A stretch of 64,000 nt of DNA from Ruminococcus sp. Phil11 (GTDB taxonomy: Bacteria > Bacillota > Clostridia > Oscillospirales > Ruminococcaceae): assembly GCA_001940925.1 (NCBI GenBank), contig MSGZ01000022.1, forward strand, positions 1-64,000, read 5' to 3'. Under the pieces are notes generated by a model. The model was given only the letters and a program-made list of their open reading frames with translations, did no database searches and had not been told where the DNA came from. Below, piece by piece: positions 40,462 to 49,261 of this stretch (its first letter is position 1; every line of letters begins with the position of its first letter). The translations under genes and the position numbers were made by a program.

Positions 40462-42138
40462 CTACAGCACGATCTCAAAGGCGCGGTCGCCTGATTGCAG
40501 GGCGGCGCGGAGGATCGGGTCACCCCAAAGCCGCAGCGTCACGCCGCCGTCAAACTGATATTCATACACAACATTGCTGCCTTCTTTTTTATCCGCAGGC
40601 TCTCTGCCGAATGCTTCAGTCAGCTTTTCCCGCGTCATACAGCGGTCAAGCAGAGACAGCTTCCAGACCAGCTCTGCGGCAGTCATTTCCGCCGGAGCCG
40701 CCGGGAGCTCCTGTGCAGCAGGTGCTTCCGGTTCCGATGCAGGCTGCTCCGGCTCTGCGTCCGGTGCTTCCGCCACAGAGACCGTTTCCGTCTCTGCGGT
40801 CATCCGCTGCAGTTCCTCCGGCGTCGCCTTTGCGATCCACATGGCGGAGAACGCCGGCGCCGTGATGCCGCCGGTTGCCTCAACATGTGCGCCGGTCAGC
40901 AGATCGCACCAGCCGTCCCCGGAGATCGGCAGCGGCAGACCGCTCGGCTGATCGGAGAGGTTCAGCACACAGAAAACTGCATCATCGCCCTCGCCGCGGC
41001 AGAACACAAGCTGCTGATTCCGCACCTCAACCGTCCGGAAGCTGCCCGTATGCAGCGCAGGCTTCAGCATGTACGCCGCACCGAGCCGGTACAGGAACTG
41101 CGTCAGCGGATTCTGTTCGGGGTGCATCTCCGCGATGTCCAGCGCAGGCCGGAGATTCGCGTCGGAGCCCTGCTGCTTTTCGCCCTCGATGCCGAATTCC
41201 GAGCCGTAATACAGCGACGGGATGCCCGGCATCGCGTAGAGCAGCGCGTAAACCAGCGGCAGATGACGCTTGTCACGCAGTTGTGTTGCCAGACGCGCAA
41301 CATCGTGATTATCCGCAAAATTATAGAGCAGCAGATTCCGGTAGATATCCTGCTGCCGGTTCATCGCGTAGTTGATCTCAAAATAGTTCTTGTCGTTATG
41401 CGATGACCAGATGCCCTTCCAGCACTCGTAATTCGTCGAGGAATCGAGCATATCCGGATTTGCAAACTGCGCATAATTGCCGTGAATCAGCTCGCCCATG
41501 AGCCAGCATTCCGGGTTCCTGCTCTTGATCGTATGCCGGATACGGCGGAAGAAATCGTGGTCGATGCAGTCCGCGGCGTCAAAGCGGATGCCGTCGATAT
41601 GGAACTGATCCATCCAGCCGAGGATCGCCGATTCCAGATAATTGACCACATCATTGTTTTTCAGGTTCAGCTTGACGAGCTCCTCACAGCCGTGCCACGA
41701 TTCGTAGGAAAACGGGTCGCCGAAGCGGTTGGAGCCGCCGAACCACAGGTTGCAGAACCAGCTGCAGTAGGGGGAGTTCTGCCCGTTTTTCAGCACATCC
41801 TGAAACGCGAAGAAGCCGCGTCCGACATGATTGAACACGCCGTCGATCACGACGCGGATGCCGTTTGCGTGGAGCGCATCGCAGAGCCGTGCGAAGTCGG
41901 CATTCGTGCCGAGGCGGCGGTCGAGCTGCGTATAATCATGCGTATCGTAGCCGTGTGTACCGGATTCCCACAGGGGGCTGAAATACACTGCATTGATATG
42001 CAGCTTTTTCAGATGCGGGATCCACGCATGAATCCTGTCGATCCGGCTGACAGGCTCACCGCCGGGATTCTCCCACGGCGCACCGCATAATCCGAGCGGA
42101 TAGATGTGATAAAACAAAGCATTCTGTTCCCAGGACAT
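40462..42138 (-). CDS. Intracellular GH13 amylase-family enzyme
   Basis: This 558-residue protein has no signal peptide and a complete GH13 barrel: DGVFNH (99-104), nucleophile Asp187 in GIRFDAAD, acid/base Glu216 in LMGELIHG, and Asp279 in FADNHDV. It should act on stored glycogen or imported maltodextrins; specificity is not readable. After the barrel (to about 435) comes a Pro/Ala/Glu-rich linker (437-487) and an extra 70-residue domain (AELVWKLSLLDRCMTREKLTEAFG onward) unlike known GH13 parts. AAGGAG is placed for ATG 42138 rather than the GTG at 42147. It probably follows the HD gene in one unit. Confidence 0.85.
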   Translation of the reverse strand: MSWEQNALFYHIYPLGLCGAPWENPGGEPVSRIDRIHAWIPHLKKLHINAVYFSPLWESGTHGYDTHDYTQLDRRLGTNADFARLCDALHANGIRVVIDGVFNHVGRGFFAFQDVLKNGQNSPYCSWFCNLWFGGSNRFGDPFSYESWHGCEELVKLNLKNNDVVNYLESAILGWMDQFHIDGIRFDAADCIDHDFFRRIRHTIKSRNPECWLMGELIHGNYAQFANPDMLDSSTNYECWKGIWSSHNDKNYFEINYAMNRQQDIYRNLLLYNFADNHDVARLATQLRDKRHLPLVYALLYAMPGIPSLYYGSEFGIEGEKQQGSDANLRPALDIAEMHPEQNPLTQFLYRLGAAYMLKPALHTGSFRTVEVRNQQLVFCRGEGDDAVFCVLNLSDQPSGLPLPISGDGWCDLLTGAHVEATGGITAPAFSAMWIAKATPEELQRMTAETETVSVAEAPDAEPEQPASEPEAPAAQELPAAPAEMTAAELVWKLSLLDRCMTREKLTEAFGREPADKKEGSNVVYEYQFDGGVTLRLWGDPILRAALQSGDRAFEIVL

Positions 42139-42246
42139 TTCAGTCACACTCCTTGTATCTGGGTCAGTTGCGGGAAGGCGGACAGATGCACGCCTTCAGG
42201 TCATGCATATATGTATCTTTCCGGTTTTTTCCGGAGATATGCGCAT

Positions 42247-42861
42247 TCAGACAGTGCCTTCCAGGAAATAGCTTGCCTCCATGTCCGCGACATGCAGCGC
42301 GAAGGCCAGCGGGTACATTTCCAGTGCCCTTCCGACGGTGTTCTTGGCATTCTGACCCTCCGCATCGGAGAAGCCCATGTGCCAGCGGATCGCCATGGCT
42401 TCCTCCTTGCGCAGGTGCATGAAGAACTGGATCATGAACACGGATTTTTCGCCGTGTCCGTAGGGCAGGCGGTCGTCGATCTTGTAATACGGCACCTTCT
42501 CCCAGACGCCCTTTTCATTCTTGGCATTGCGGTAATCGACGGTATAGAAATTCATCTTGCAGAGGTCGTGCAGCAGCGCACAGATCGCGATGCTTTCCTC
42601 AGAATACGCCGGAATATGAAAGACCTCGCTGCAGCGGCTGCGCGCCAGATATTCCGTCAGATTGTGATACACATTCAGCGAATGCACCAGCAGGCCGCCC
42701 TCGTATGCGCCGTGATATCGCGTGGAAGCGGGTGCGGTGAAGAAATCACTCTCCTCGGAAAGCAGATATTCCAGCAGCTTATCAGCACCCTTTCGGGTGA
42801 TCTTTTCTCTGTAAATGCTGAGAAATTCCTCTTTCTTCAGACTGAGCTCCTGATCGGTCAT
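42247..42861 (-). CDS. HD-domain phosphohydrolase
   Basis: This 204-residue protein has the HD core: His in YHGAYEGGLLVHSLNVYHN, the CALLHDLCKMN pair, and a later WHMGFSD His. The layout resembles the HD half of YhaM-type 3'-exonucleases without the OB domain, so a phosphodiesterase or nuclease-linked role is possible. ATG 42861 follows AAAGGAGCG; the upstream start at 42879 would place that site inside the gene. The GH13 gene lies 108 bases downstream. Confidence 0.75.
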   Translation of the reverse strand: MTDQELSLKKEEFLSIYREKITRKGADKLLEYLLSEESDFFTAPASTRYHGAYEGGLLVHSLNVYHNLTEYLARSRCSEVFHIPAYSEESIAICALLHDLCKMNFYTVDYRNAKNEKGVWEKVPYYKIDDRLPYGHGEKSVFMIQFFMHLRKEEAMAIRWHMGFSDAEGQNAKNTVGRALEMYPLAFALHVADMEASYFLEGTV

Positions 42862-42896
42862 GCGGATCGCTCCTTTCATTGGTTCGGATCATAGAT

Positions 42897-42925
42897 ATTA
42901 TACCACAAAACGGCAGATTTTTCAA
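42897..42925 (-). promoter_or_regulatory. Promoter for HD / GH13 unit
   Basis: Minus-strand TTGAAA (42920-42925), 17-base spacer, TATAAT (42897-42902). Confidence 0.7.
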
Positions 42926-43025
42926 TGGAAGAACTGCATAAATGATTTTGCTTCGCTGCATGGACGACAAAACGGATGCGGGTACTGTCCGCTAATTAAA
43001 TTTAGTTGAAATTTTCTGTATTCCG

Positions 43026-43054
43026 TTGCTTTTTTCAACAGAGTGTGCTATAAT
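43026..43054 (+). promoter_or_regulatory. Promoter for VanY-like peptidase
   Basis: TTGCTT (43026-43031), 17-base spacer, TATAAT (43049-43054). Confidence 0.65.
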
Positions 43055-43112
43055 AAAACAGTACGCAACAGAACTGCATGTTCTGCATAAAATAACAGAA
43101 AGGATAAACAAA

Positions 43113-44360
43113 ATGGCTGAAGCAAAACGCAATCCGAACGGCGGCCGTCCCGCAAACGGCAGCCGTAATCCGAATGCAGGCCGCAGACCCGCTCCGAACG
43201 GGCAGAGACCTGCGCAAAACAAACGGAAGAAGAAATCCGCAGCAACCGCGCCGCTGATCGGCCTGCTGCTGCTCGCTGCTGCCGGGATCGGCGGCGGGCT
43301 CTGGCTGATCCTCTCGCAGGATAAGCCGAACACCGGTGAGGATACGCCGCCGGTTGCAGAGGTCACCGATATCTCCGGCGCGACAACCGGCGTCACGGAG
43401 GTGACGACTACGGAAACCGAAACAACTGTGACCTCGGAAACCACCCTTGCGCCGGGCACCGTGACCGGCATCAAGCTTTCGTTCTACGAAGCGGCGATGA
43501 AGGTCGGCGATGACACCGTGATGCCGCTGGTAACAATGGAACCGGCAGATGCAAAGGATGTCTCCGAGAAATGGGAAACCTCTGACAAGAATGTTGCGAC
43601 CGTTGACGACATCGGCAGGATCAAGCCGGTCGGTGTCGGCAGCTGCACGATCAAGGTTTCCTCGGTCAATAATCCCGCTGTTTATGCGGAGGTCAAGGTC
43701 AAGGTGACTGCACCCGTCACAACGACAACCGTCACGACTACGGCACCGCCGACGACCGCCCCCGGCAGCACAGAGCCTGTCGTGACCTATACAACTGCGG
43801 TCGATGCGAACGGCAAGCGCACGGACATCGAGGTCAAGGACGGCATTACCTATATTCAGGGGCTGATGATTGTCAACAAGAGCTATCCGCTGCCGAAGGA
43901 ATACAACCCCGGCGCGATGACCCCGGAGACCAAGGCGGCTTACGACGAGATGCTGAAGGATGCAGCCGCTGCCGGACTGACGCTGAAATCCGTTTCCGAT
44001 TTCCGCTCCTACGAAACGCAGGATCAGCTTTATAAGAACTACTGCGCGCGCGACGGACAGGCGGCTGCGGATACCTACTCCGCGCGGCCGGGTCACTCCG
44101 AGCACCAGACGGGTCTGGCGATCGACATCAACTGCGCAGGCTCTGCCTTTGACAATACGCCCGAGGCCAAGTGGCTCGCGGAGAACTGCTGGAAATACGG
44201 CTTCATTCTCCGCTACCCGAAGGGCAAGGAGAACATCACGGGCTATCAGTACGAATCGTGGCATATCCGCTATGTCGGCAAGGACTGGGCGAAGAAGATC
44301 ACGGACAGTGGCCTGACAATGGAGGAATACTTCCAGATCGACTCCAAGTACGCAAGCTGA
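43113..44360 (+). CDS. Membrane-anchored D-Ala-D-Ala carboxypeptidase (M15)
   Basis: This 415-residue protein has a basic, Asn/Pro/Arg-rich cytoplasmic part (1-44), one membrane helix (45-67), a Thr-rich spacer, a BIG2-like Ig domain (about 118-200), a second Thr/Pro linker, and a C-terminal VanY-type M15B peptidase. The peptidase shows the zinc motif SARPGHSEHQTGLAIDI and the downstream ESWHIRYVG with the third ligand. It should trim peptidoglycan stem peptides outside the membrane. GAAAGGAT precedes ATG 43113. It stands alone between a promoter and a terminator. Confidence 0.9.
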   Translation: MAEAKRNPNGGRPANGSRNPNAGRRPAPNGQRPAQNKRKKKSAATAPLIGLLLLAAAGIGGGLWLILSQDKPNTGEDTPPVAEVTDISGATTGVTEVTTTETETTVTSETTLAPGTVTGIKLSFYEAAMKVGDDTVMPLVTMEPADAKDVSEKWETSDKNVATVDDIGRIKPVGVGSCTIKVSSVNNPAVYAEVKVKVTAPVTTTTVTTTAPPTTAPGSTEPVVTYTTAVDANGKRTDIEVKDGITYIQGLMIVNKSYPLPKEYNPGAMTPETKAAYDEMLKDAAAAGLTLKSVSDFRSYETQDQLYKNYCARDGQAAADTYSARPGHSEHQTGLAIDINCAGSAFDNTPEAKWLAENCWKYGFILRYPKGKENITGYQYESWHIRYVGKDWAKKITDSGLTMEEYFQIDSKYAS

Positions 44361-44368
44361 ACAACAAG

Positions 44369-44404
44369 ATCCCCGCACGGCAAAAACGCTGTGCGGGGAT
44401 TTTA
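44369..44404 (+). terminator. Intrinsic terminator
   Basis: Stem ATCCCCGCAC / GTGCGGGGAT, then TTTTAT. Confidence 0.85.
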
Positions 44405-44479
44405 TATTTCTGCTGTGAAAAAGCGGATTTCTCAGACATGAAAAAAGCATCTGCTTTTCAACAGATGCTTTCAGTCGGA

Positions 44480-44553
44480 TGAGGATGAGCGGACTTGAAC
44501 CGATGACCCCCTGCATGTCAAGCAGGTACTCTAACCAACTGAGCTACACCCTC
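44480..44553 (-). tRNA. tRNA-Val (anticodon GAC)
   Basis: On the minus strand a full cloverleaf can be folded: acceptor GAGGGTG / CATCCTC, D-arm AGCTCAGTTGGTTAGAGT, anticodon stem CCTGC / GCAGG with loop TTGACAT (anticodon GAC), and T-arm with GGTTCAAGTCC. The discriminator is A (44480) and CCA is not encoded. Confidence 0.93.
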
Positions 44554-45053
44554 ACAACAGAATCTATTATAGCACATTTTCTTCCGTTTGTCAACCCCTA
44601 TTTTGAAAAAATCGGAAAATTTCTTTTGCGGCTGCAAAACGGGAACCGGAACAGCATCCGAACCGAATGCATCCAGCCGCAGTGCATGATATTTACAATT
44701 TGTAATTATGCACTGATTATCAAGGATGTTTAATTTACGGCTCGTAATAAAACGGCTTCTGAACCGTACATCTTCGATCATAGGATATGAAAGTTGTTTT
44801 GTTTGCGATTTTGCAGTAAATTTCCTGCACACTATGTTTGAATTTTTTAGTCCCTGCTTGAAAATGTTATGATTAAATAATGTTTCATTTCGCAATATCG
44901 CCCTAGTGCTGAAAAATCGGATATATTTGATATATTCTCGCATCGGAAACAACAAAACGTATATTATTAAGAGGAATTTCAGCTTCACGCCTACAAGATT
45001 CGATTTTGCAAATAAATTATAATCAAATAATTATTAAAATACATTCAATTATA
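44554..45053. other. AT-rich intergenic region
   Basis: About 500 bases, much more AT-rich than the remainder of the window. It holds the tRNA promoter on the minus strand. An open frame on the minus strand (44518-44988) runs into the tRNA and is not credible. I see no other gene, repeat or RNA structure. Confidence 0.5.
44566..44594 (-). promoter_or_regulatory. Promoter for tRNA-Val
   Basis: Minus-strand TTGACA (44589-44594), 17-base spacer, TATAAT (44566-44571), 13 bases before the mature 5' end. Confidence 0.85.
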
Positions 45054-45082
45054 TTGACACGAATTTCAACTTGTGGTATAAT
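45054..45082 (+). promoter_or_regulatory. Promoter for dockerin-like secreted protein
   Basis: TTGACA (45054-45059), 17-base spacer, TATAAT (45077-45082), both perfect. Confidence 0.8.
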
Positions 45083-45149
45083 CTGAACATGCGCATTCGG
45101 GTGCGTAAAACGCAGACGGGTGTGCAAATATTTTGATGAGGTGAAAGAA

Positions 45150-46064
45150 ATGAAACTCAGAAAGTCCAAGATCGCAGCAGCGGCGATGGCTGCGGTCACC
45201 GCGATCAGCGCAGCACAGGCAATTACGGCATCGGCGTTCAGCTATACGACGGTCCCGCAGAGAACCTGTGAGAGCTACAGCTACGTGAACAACATCACGA
45301 CCTACCTGAGCGGCTGCAACGGCACCAAGGCAAACACCACCTGGAGCGGCTCCGTTACCTGGGGCCCGACCTGCAAGACAGGCTTTCAGGGCGGCTCTTA
45401 CAGCAACATCGGCGAAGGTACCAGCGTGTCCAGCGGCAAGGCATTTGCAAGAAAGGTCGCAAAAGAAGTGTACGGCACCACATCCTACATGGAAATGAAG
45501 GAAGTGACCAACACCTCGGCCTACAACTACTTCCGGTACATTCCGCGCATCGGTGATCAGGTCACTGTGAAGAACGGCAGCACCGAAAAGACCATCTTCA
45601 TCTCCAATGTGACTAACGGCACCATCAAGGCCTGCGAGGTCGATGAAGGCGGCAAGATCAGATACAACAAGAGCTATACCTACAGATCGAGCAATAAGAC
45701 GTTCACTTACAGCGGCAAGGCATGGACCTTCCAGTATGTTGCACGTCCGGTCAAGGAAGGCGATGCAAACGGCGATTCCTATGTATCCCTTGACGGTGAT
45801 ACATTCACCTATACCAGTTATTCCGGCAGCGTTACCTTCAACTGCAAGGCTGACGGTGCAGAGATGTCTTACATCATGAATCACGGCTGCCGTTCGGGCG
45901 AGCAGTATAACTGGCTTTGCGCAGCAGCTGACTGGAACAATGACTGGCAGATCGACGGCAGAGATTACAAGATCTTCTGCGATCACATCATCGACTACTC
46001 CGGTGCCGGTCTGTCTCACGACGGCTGCCTGCCCAACGGCGGTTATCTGCTGTTCCCGTGGTAA
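45150..46064 (+). CDS. Secreted protein with dockerin-like C-terminus
   Basis: This 304-residue protein has a signal peptide (KLRKSKIAAAAMAAVTAISAA, shown by its core; processed near ASAFS). The central part has a KAFARKV...IGDQVTV...IFISNV layout that recalls CHAP/NlpC-like amidase domains seen in Ruminococcus, but the expected Cys (before GFA/AFA) and His are not in place. The C-terminus has two EF-hand-like loops, GDANGDSYVSLDGD and ADWNNDWQIDGRD, as in type I dockerins, but about 40 residues apart instead of about 12. GATGAGGTG lies before ATG 45150. A cellulosome-type attachment role is possible but unproven. Confidence 0.6.
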   Translation: MKLRKSKIAAAAMAAVTAISAAQAITASAFSYTTVPQRTCESYSYVNNITTYLSGCNGTKANTTWSGSVTWGPTCKTGFQGGSYSNIGEGTSVSSGKAFARKVAKEVYGTTSYMEMKEVTNTSAYNYFRYIPRIGDQVTVKNGSTEKTIFISNVTNGTIKACEVDEGGKIRYNKSYTYRSSNKTFTYSGKAWTFQYVARPVKEGDANGDSYVSLDGDTFTYTSYSGSVTFNCKADGAEMSYIMNHGCRSGEQYNWLCAAADWNNDWQIDGRDYKIFCDHIIDYSGAGLSHDGCLPNGGYLLFPW

Positions 46065-46155
46065 TTCCCCGCGAATCCCTCTGACCGGAGACGGTGACTT
46101 CAGCCGCTTCCGGTGATCTGAAAATTTACCCCTTTTTCTTTTCCACTACCATAAG

Positions 46156-46194
46156 AAAGCCCCCGTGCAGCGGCGAAATGCACGGGGGCTTTTC
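46156..46194. terminator. Bidirectional terminator
   Basis: Stem AAAGCCCCCGTGCA / TGCACGGGGGCTTT between convergent genes. Confidence 0.85.
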
Positions 46195-46195
46195 G

Positions 46196-47410
46196 TTATT
46201 TCAGCAGAGATTCCTGGATCGTGAAATGCGCCGGAATGCCGTGGTTCATCTGGATGACCAGCTCACCCTGGATCAGCGGCATGAAGTAGCGGAGTGCTTC
46301 CTCGGTGATGTTGTTGCCCGCTGCGTTGATAAACGAGCGCGGCAGCGACTTCTCCTTGTTCGCGACCTCGGACGCGTCCGCCGTGCCGATCATGACGGTA
46401 TACGGCATATCGTGCAGGCGGCGGAACACCATGACCTTGCCGGTCTCGCCGCGCAGCGCACAGCGCACACCCGCCGCGCCGATCGCCTCGGATTCGTCGA
46501 TATCCGTGCGGGAGCAGAGATGCGACGAGCACCGCTGCATGACGTTCAGCTCAATGGAGCGCACCTTGCAGCCGATCTCGCTGCGGACGGCCCGTTCCAG
46601 ATAACTGCCGATGCCGGACAGATATTTATGCCCGAAGTTATCGACCACGCCGGACTGTACGCCCTCCGGCACCTCAATGCCCTCGGAGACAGCAACGATC
46701 ACGGCCTTGTGCTTGGCCATTTCGCTGCGGACATCCCGCATGAATTTTTCCAGTGAGAATTCCGCCTCCGGCACATAGATCAGATGCGGGGCGGCCTCTC
46801 CGAGCTTGTGCAGCACCGCGGCGGAGGCGGTCAGCCAGCCGGCGTGTCTGCCCATGATCTCTGCGATCGTGACGGAGGGGATGCTGTAAACGGAGCTGTC
46901 GCGGATGATCTCCTGCATGGTCGTGGCGACATATTTTGCCGCGGAGCCGAAGCCCGGCGTATGGTCGGTGACACAGAGGTCGTTGTCAATGGTCTTGGGG
47001 ATGCCGATGACTTTGACGCCGATCTCCTGCTCCCGGAAATACGCGGAGAGCTTCTGCACGGTGTCCATGGAGTCGTTGCCGCCGATATAGAAGAACGCAC
47101 CGATCTGCCGCTGCTTCAGCGTATCCGTGATCTTCCGGTAGACGGAATCGTCCTCGTGCCAGTCCGGCAGCTTATAGCGGCAGGAGCCGAGTACCGTGGA
47201 GGGCGTCTGCCGGAGCAGTTCCATGTCGTCGTTGGTGAAGATCAGTGTTTTCAGGTCGATGAGATGATTCTGGATCAGACCCTCGATGCCGTTGACCGAG
47301 CCGAAGATCGCGTCGATCTCCGGTTCCTTCAGGGATTCTCTGAACACGCCGACGAGTGATGCGTTGATGGCACAGGTCGGACCGCCTGACTGCGCGACTG
47401 CAATATTCAT
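46196..47410 (-). CDS. 6-phosphofructokinase, PPi-dependent type
   Basis: This 404-residue enzyme phosphorylates fructose-6-phosphate. GGNDS at residues 110-114 places Asp113 where ATP enzymes have Gly (GGDGS), and PKTIDND (138-144) has Lys139 where ATP enzymes have Gly. Both changes mark pyrophosphate-dependent enzymes, although the Asn at 112 is unusual (normally GGDDS). IMGRHAGWL and ERAVRSEIG-type blocks complete the family. AAGGAG precedes ATG 47410. In anaerobes this enzyme makes glycolysis cheaper in ATP. Donor use is inferred from two positions. Confidence 0.83.
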   Translation of the reverse strand: MNIAVAQSGGPTCAINASLVGVFRESLKEPEIDAIFGSVNGIEGLIQNHLIDLKTLIFTNDDMELLRQTPSTVLGSCRYKLPDWHEDDSVYRKITDTLKQRQIGAFFYIGGNDSMDTVQKLSAYFREQEIGVKVIGIPKTIDNDLCVTDHTPGFGSAAKYVATTMQEIIRDSSVYSIPSVTIAEIMGRHAGWLTASAAVLHKLGEAAPHLIYVPEAEFSLEKFMRDVRSEMAKHKAVIVAVSEGIEVPEGVQSGVVDNFGHKYLSGIGSYLERAVRSEIGCKVRSIELNVMQRCSSHLCSRTDIDESEAIGAAGVRCALRGETGKVMVFRRLHDMPYTVMIGTADASEVANKEKSLPRSFINAAGNNITEEALRYFMPLIQGELVIQMNHGIPAHFTIQESLLK

Positions 47411-47468
47411 TCCGTGACTCCTTTTTTCGTTAGTTGTCATGTGCCGCATATCGCGGCTCCTAAGTTGT

Positions 47469-47497
47469 ATTGTAACATAATCCGCAGGGGAAGTCAA
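47469..47497 (-). promoter_or_regulatory. Promoter for phosphofructokinase gene
   Basis: Minus-strand TTGACT (47492-47497), 17-base spacer, TACAAT (47469-47474). Confidence 0.7.
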
Positions 47498-47580
47498 TTG
47501 AAATTCGGAAATTTGTCGCAAGAAATGAGAAACGCACCGCAATAAATGATGATTTTGTGCAGTATTGGCCGCAGCGATCC

Positions 47581-47628
47581 AAAAAACGGCAGCGTTCTGT
47601 CTCTTGCAGATCAGAGACAGAACGCTGC
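47581..47628 (-). terminator. Long terminator hairpin
   Basis: 17-bp perfect stem GGCAGCGTTCTGTCTCT / AGAGACAGAACGCTGCC with an 8-base loop. The T-run (GTTTTTT) is on the minus strand, so it stops transcripts coming from cysK through R5. Confidence 0.85.
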
Positions 47629-47684
47629 CTGTACGGAGGTAAATTCCTGGACCTTTTATTCCCGCAATGCCTGTGATTCCGCAT

Positions 47685-47890
47685 TGCCGGGAGACGCTGC
47701 TTGTCGGCGGGCTTCAGCATTGGGAGAAGTAACTTTACAGAAGCCGCGATCAGCGGCGTGTACCGCTTAAATTGGGGGAGCTTCGCCTACCGTCTCCGGA
47801 GGGAATCGGCAGCGGGCACTGCCCGCCCGGAGGGAATCGGCAGCGGGCACTGCCCGCCCGGAGGGAATCGCCCGCGGGGGCTGCCCCGCC
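47685..47890. repeat. Hairpin repeat R5 abutting cysK stop
   Basis: Modules CTTCAGCATTGGGAGAAGTA, AGCCGCGATCAGCGGC and GGAGCTTCGCCTACCGTC match R3 closely and R6 in reverse. A 31-bp unit starting CCGGAGGGAATCGG begins at 47796, 47827 and, diverging, 47858. The GGGGGCTGCCCCGCC end touches the cysK stop codon. Confidence 0.75.
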
Positions 47891-48817
47891 TTATTCAAAC
47901 ATCGGGGTGGAGAGGTAACGCTCGCCGGTATCCGGGAGCAGCGCAACAATGGTCTTGCCCTTGTTCTCCGGACGCTTTGCAAGCTGGATCGCTGCCCAGA
48001 CAGCCGCGCCGGAGGAAATACCGACCAGAACGCCCTCGCTGCGTGCAACAGCCTTGCCGGTCGCATAAGCATCCTCGTTCGTGACGGTGATGATCTCATC
48101 GTAAATATCGGTGTTCAGCGTCTCCGGCACAAAGCCCGCGCCGATGCCCTGAATGCCGTGCTTGCCCGCAACGCCCTCGGAGAGCACCGGGGAGCCCTTC
48201 GGCTCAACTGCAACGATCTTCACATCCGGATTCTGCGATTTCAGATAGCCGCCGACGCCGCTGATCGTGCCGCCGGTGCCGACGCCCGAGACGAAGATAT
48301 CGACCTTGCCCTCGGTGTCCTTCCAGATCTCCGGGCCGGTCGTCCGCTGATGTGCAGCGGGGTTCGCCGGGTTCGTGAACTGCGACGGAATGAAGCTGCC
48401 CGGGATCTCTGCGGCAAGCTCATCTGCCTTGGCGATCGCGCCCTTCATGCCCTTGGCACCCTCGGTGAGCACCAGCTCTGCGCCGTAGGCCTTCATCAGA
48501 TTGCGGCGTTCGACGCTCATGGTCTCCGGCATGGTGATGATCAGGCGGTAGCCGCGGGACGCTGCGACAGAGGCCAGACCGATACCGGTGTTGCCCGATG
48601 TCGGCTCAATGATGACGCTGCCCGGCTTCAGAAGTCCCTTTTCTTCTGCGTCGTCGATCATTGCTGCGGCGACTCTGTCCTTGACCGAGCCGGCCGGATT
48701 GAAATACTCCAGCTTGCCCAGAACGGTTGCTTCCAGCTGATTCGCCTCCTCGGTGTGAACCAGCTCCAGCAGCGGCGTACCGCCAATCAGATCGGTAATG
48801 TTCTTGTAAATGCTCAT
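47891..48817 (-). CDS. cysK: Cysteine synthase A
   Basis: This 308-residue PLP enzyme makes cysteine from O-acetylserine and sulfide. The PLP Lys is in NPAGSVKDR, the phosphate loop is PTSGNTGIG, and [12 protein letters not shown] is the second conserved glycine loop. The C-terminal [10 protein letters not shown] is typical for CysK. The frame is open back to 48943, but AAAGGAGCG and homology fix ATG 48817. It fits with the sulfur genes at the start of the window. No cysE is adjacent. Confidence 0.95.
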   Translation of the reverse strand: MSIYKNITDLIGGTPLLELVHTEEANQLEATVLGKLEYFNPAGSVKDRVAAAMIDDAEEKGLLKPGSVIIEPTSGNTGIGLASVAASRGYRLIITMPETMSVERRNLMKAYGAELVLTEGAKGMKGAIAKADELAAEIPGSFIPSQFTNPANPAAHQRTTGPEIWKDTEGKVDIFVSGVGTGGTISGVGGYLKSQNPDVKIVAVEPKGSPVLSEGVAGKHGIQGIGAGFVPETLNTDIYDEIITVTNEDAYATGKAVARSEGVLVGISSGAAVWAAIQLAKRPENKGKTIVALLPDTGERYLSTPMFE

Positions 48818-49013
48818 GTGAATACGCTCCTTTTCAATTTTTATCAGTTGATTCTTGATTATCATATGCGCGGGGTTTGTGTTTGAACAGTCATCCGCGG
48901 TCAACATCGTTTCATATCCGACAGCCCTCCTAGGTTTACCCATAACTCCTATCTGTTTGGTATGTTATTATTATAGCAGACAAAAACCGATTTGTCAACC
49001 CCTTTTTGAAAAA
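48818..49013 (-). promoter_or_regulatory. cysK leader and promoter
   Basis: Minus-strand TTGACA (48993-48998), 17-base spacer, TATAAT (48970-48975), then a leader of about 145 bases. A partly symmetric ACTCC-N9-GGTAT lies just downstream of the -10 (about 48946-48964) and could bind a CymR/Rrf2-type cysteine regulator, but the match is weak. Confidence 0.65.
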
Positions 49014-49180
49014 AATTTTGGCAGGGCAGCCACCGCGGGCATTTCCCTCCGGGTGCGGGCGGCGAAGCTCTCCCAATTTTCGTTTGTACACGCCGCGGAG
49101 CGGCTTTTGAAAAGTAACTGCTCCTAATGCGAAAGCCCGCTGACGGAAGGGTAACAGCGCAGCAGCCCCGCCGCCCAAAA
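49014..49180. repeat. Hairpin repeat R6
   Basis: Reverse-orientation copy of the R5/R3 type: the minus strand shows GCATTAGGAGCAGTTACTTT, AGCCGCTCCGCGGCGTG and GAGAGCTTCGCCGCCCG. No gene is seen between the cysK promoter and the PFOR terminator. Confidence 0.7.
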
Positions 49181-49198
49181 TCAACATCGGACAAAAAT

Positions 49199-49230
49199 AA
49201 CCCCCGCACAGCATACACCGTGCGGGGGCT
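49199..49230 (-). terminator. PFOR terminator
   Basis: Stem CCCCCGCAC / GTGCGGGGG (49201-49228) with TTATTTTTG on the minus strand. Confidence 0.8.
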
Positions 49231-49261
49231 TGATTTGCATATTCTGTCAGATTACAGGAGA

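Noticed and set aside
44518-44988. Minus-strand frame of 156 codons in the AT-rich region
   Set aside because: It reads into the tRNA-Val gene, and has no family resemblance.
48818-48943. Longer CysK start 42 codons upstream
   Set aside because: The extension covers the leader, has no homologous residues expected, and AAAGGAGCG fits the start at 48817.
48946-48964. CymR/Rrf2 operator at cysK as a firm call
   Set aside because: Symmetry is only partial (3 of 5 positions per arm), so it is mentioned as a possibility only.
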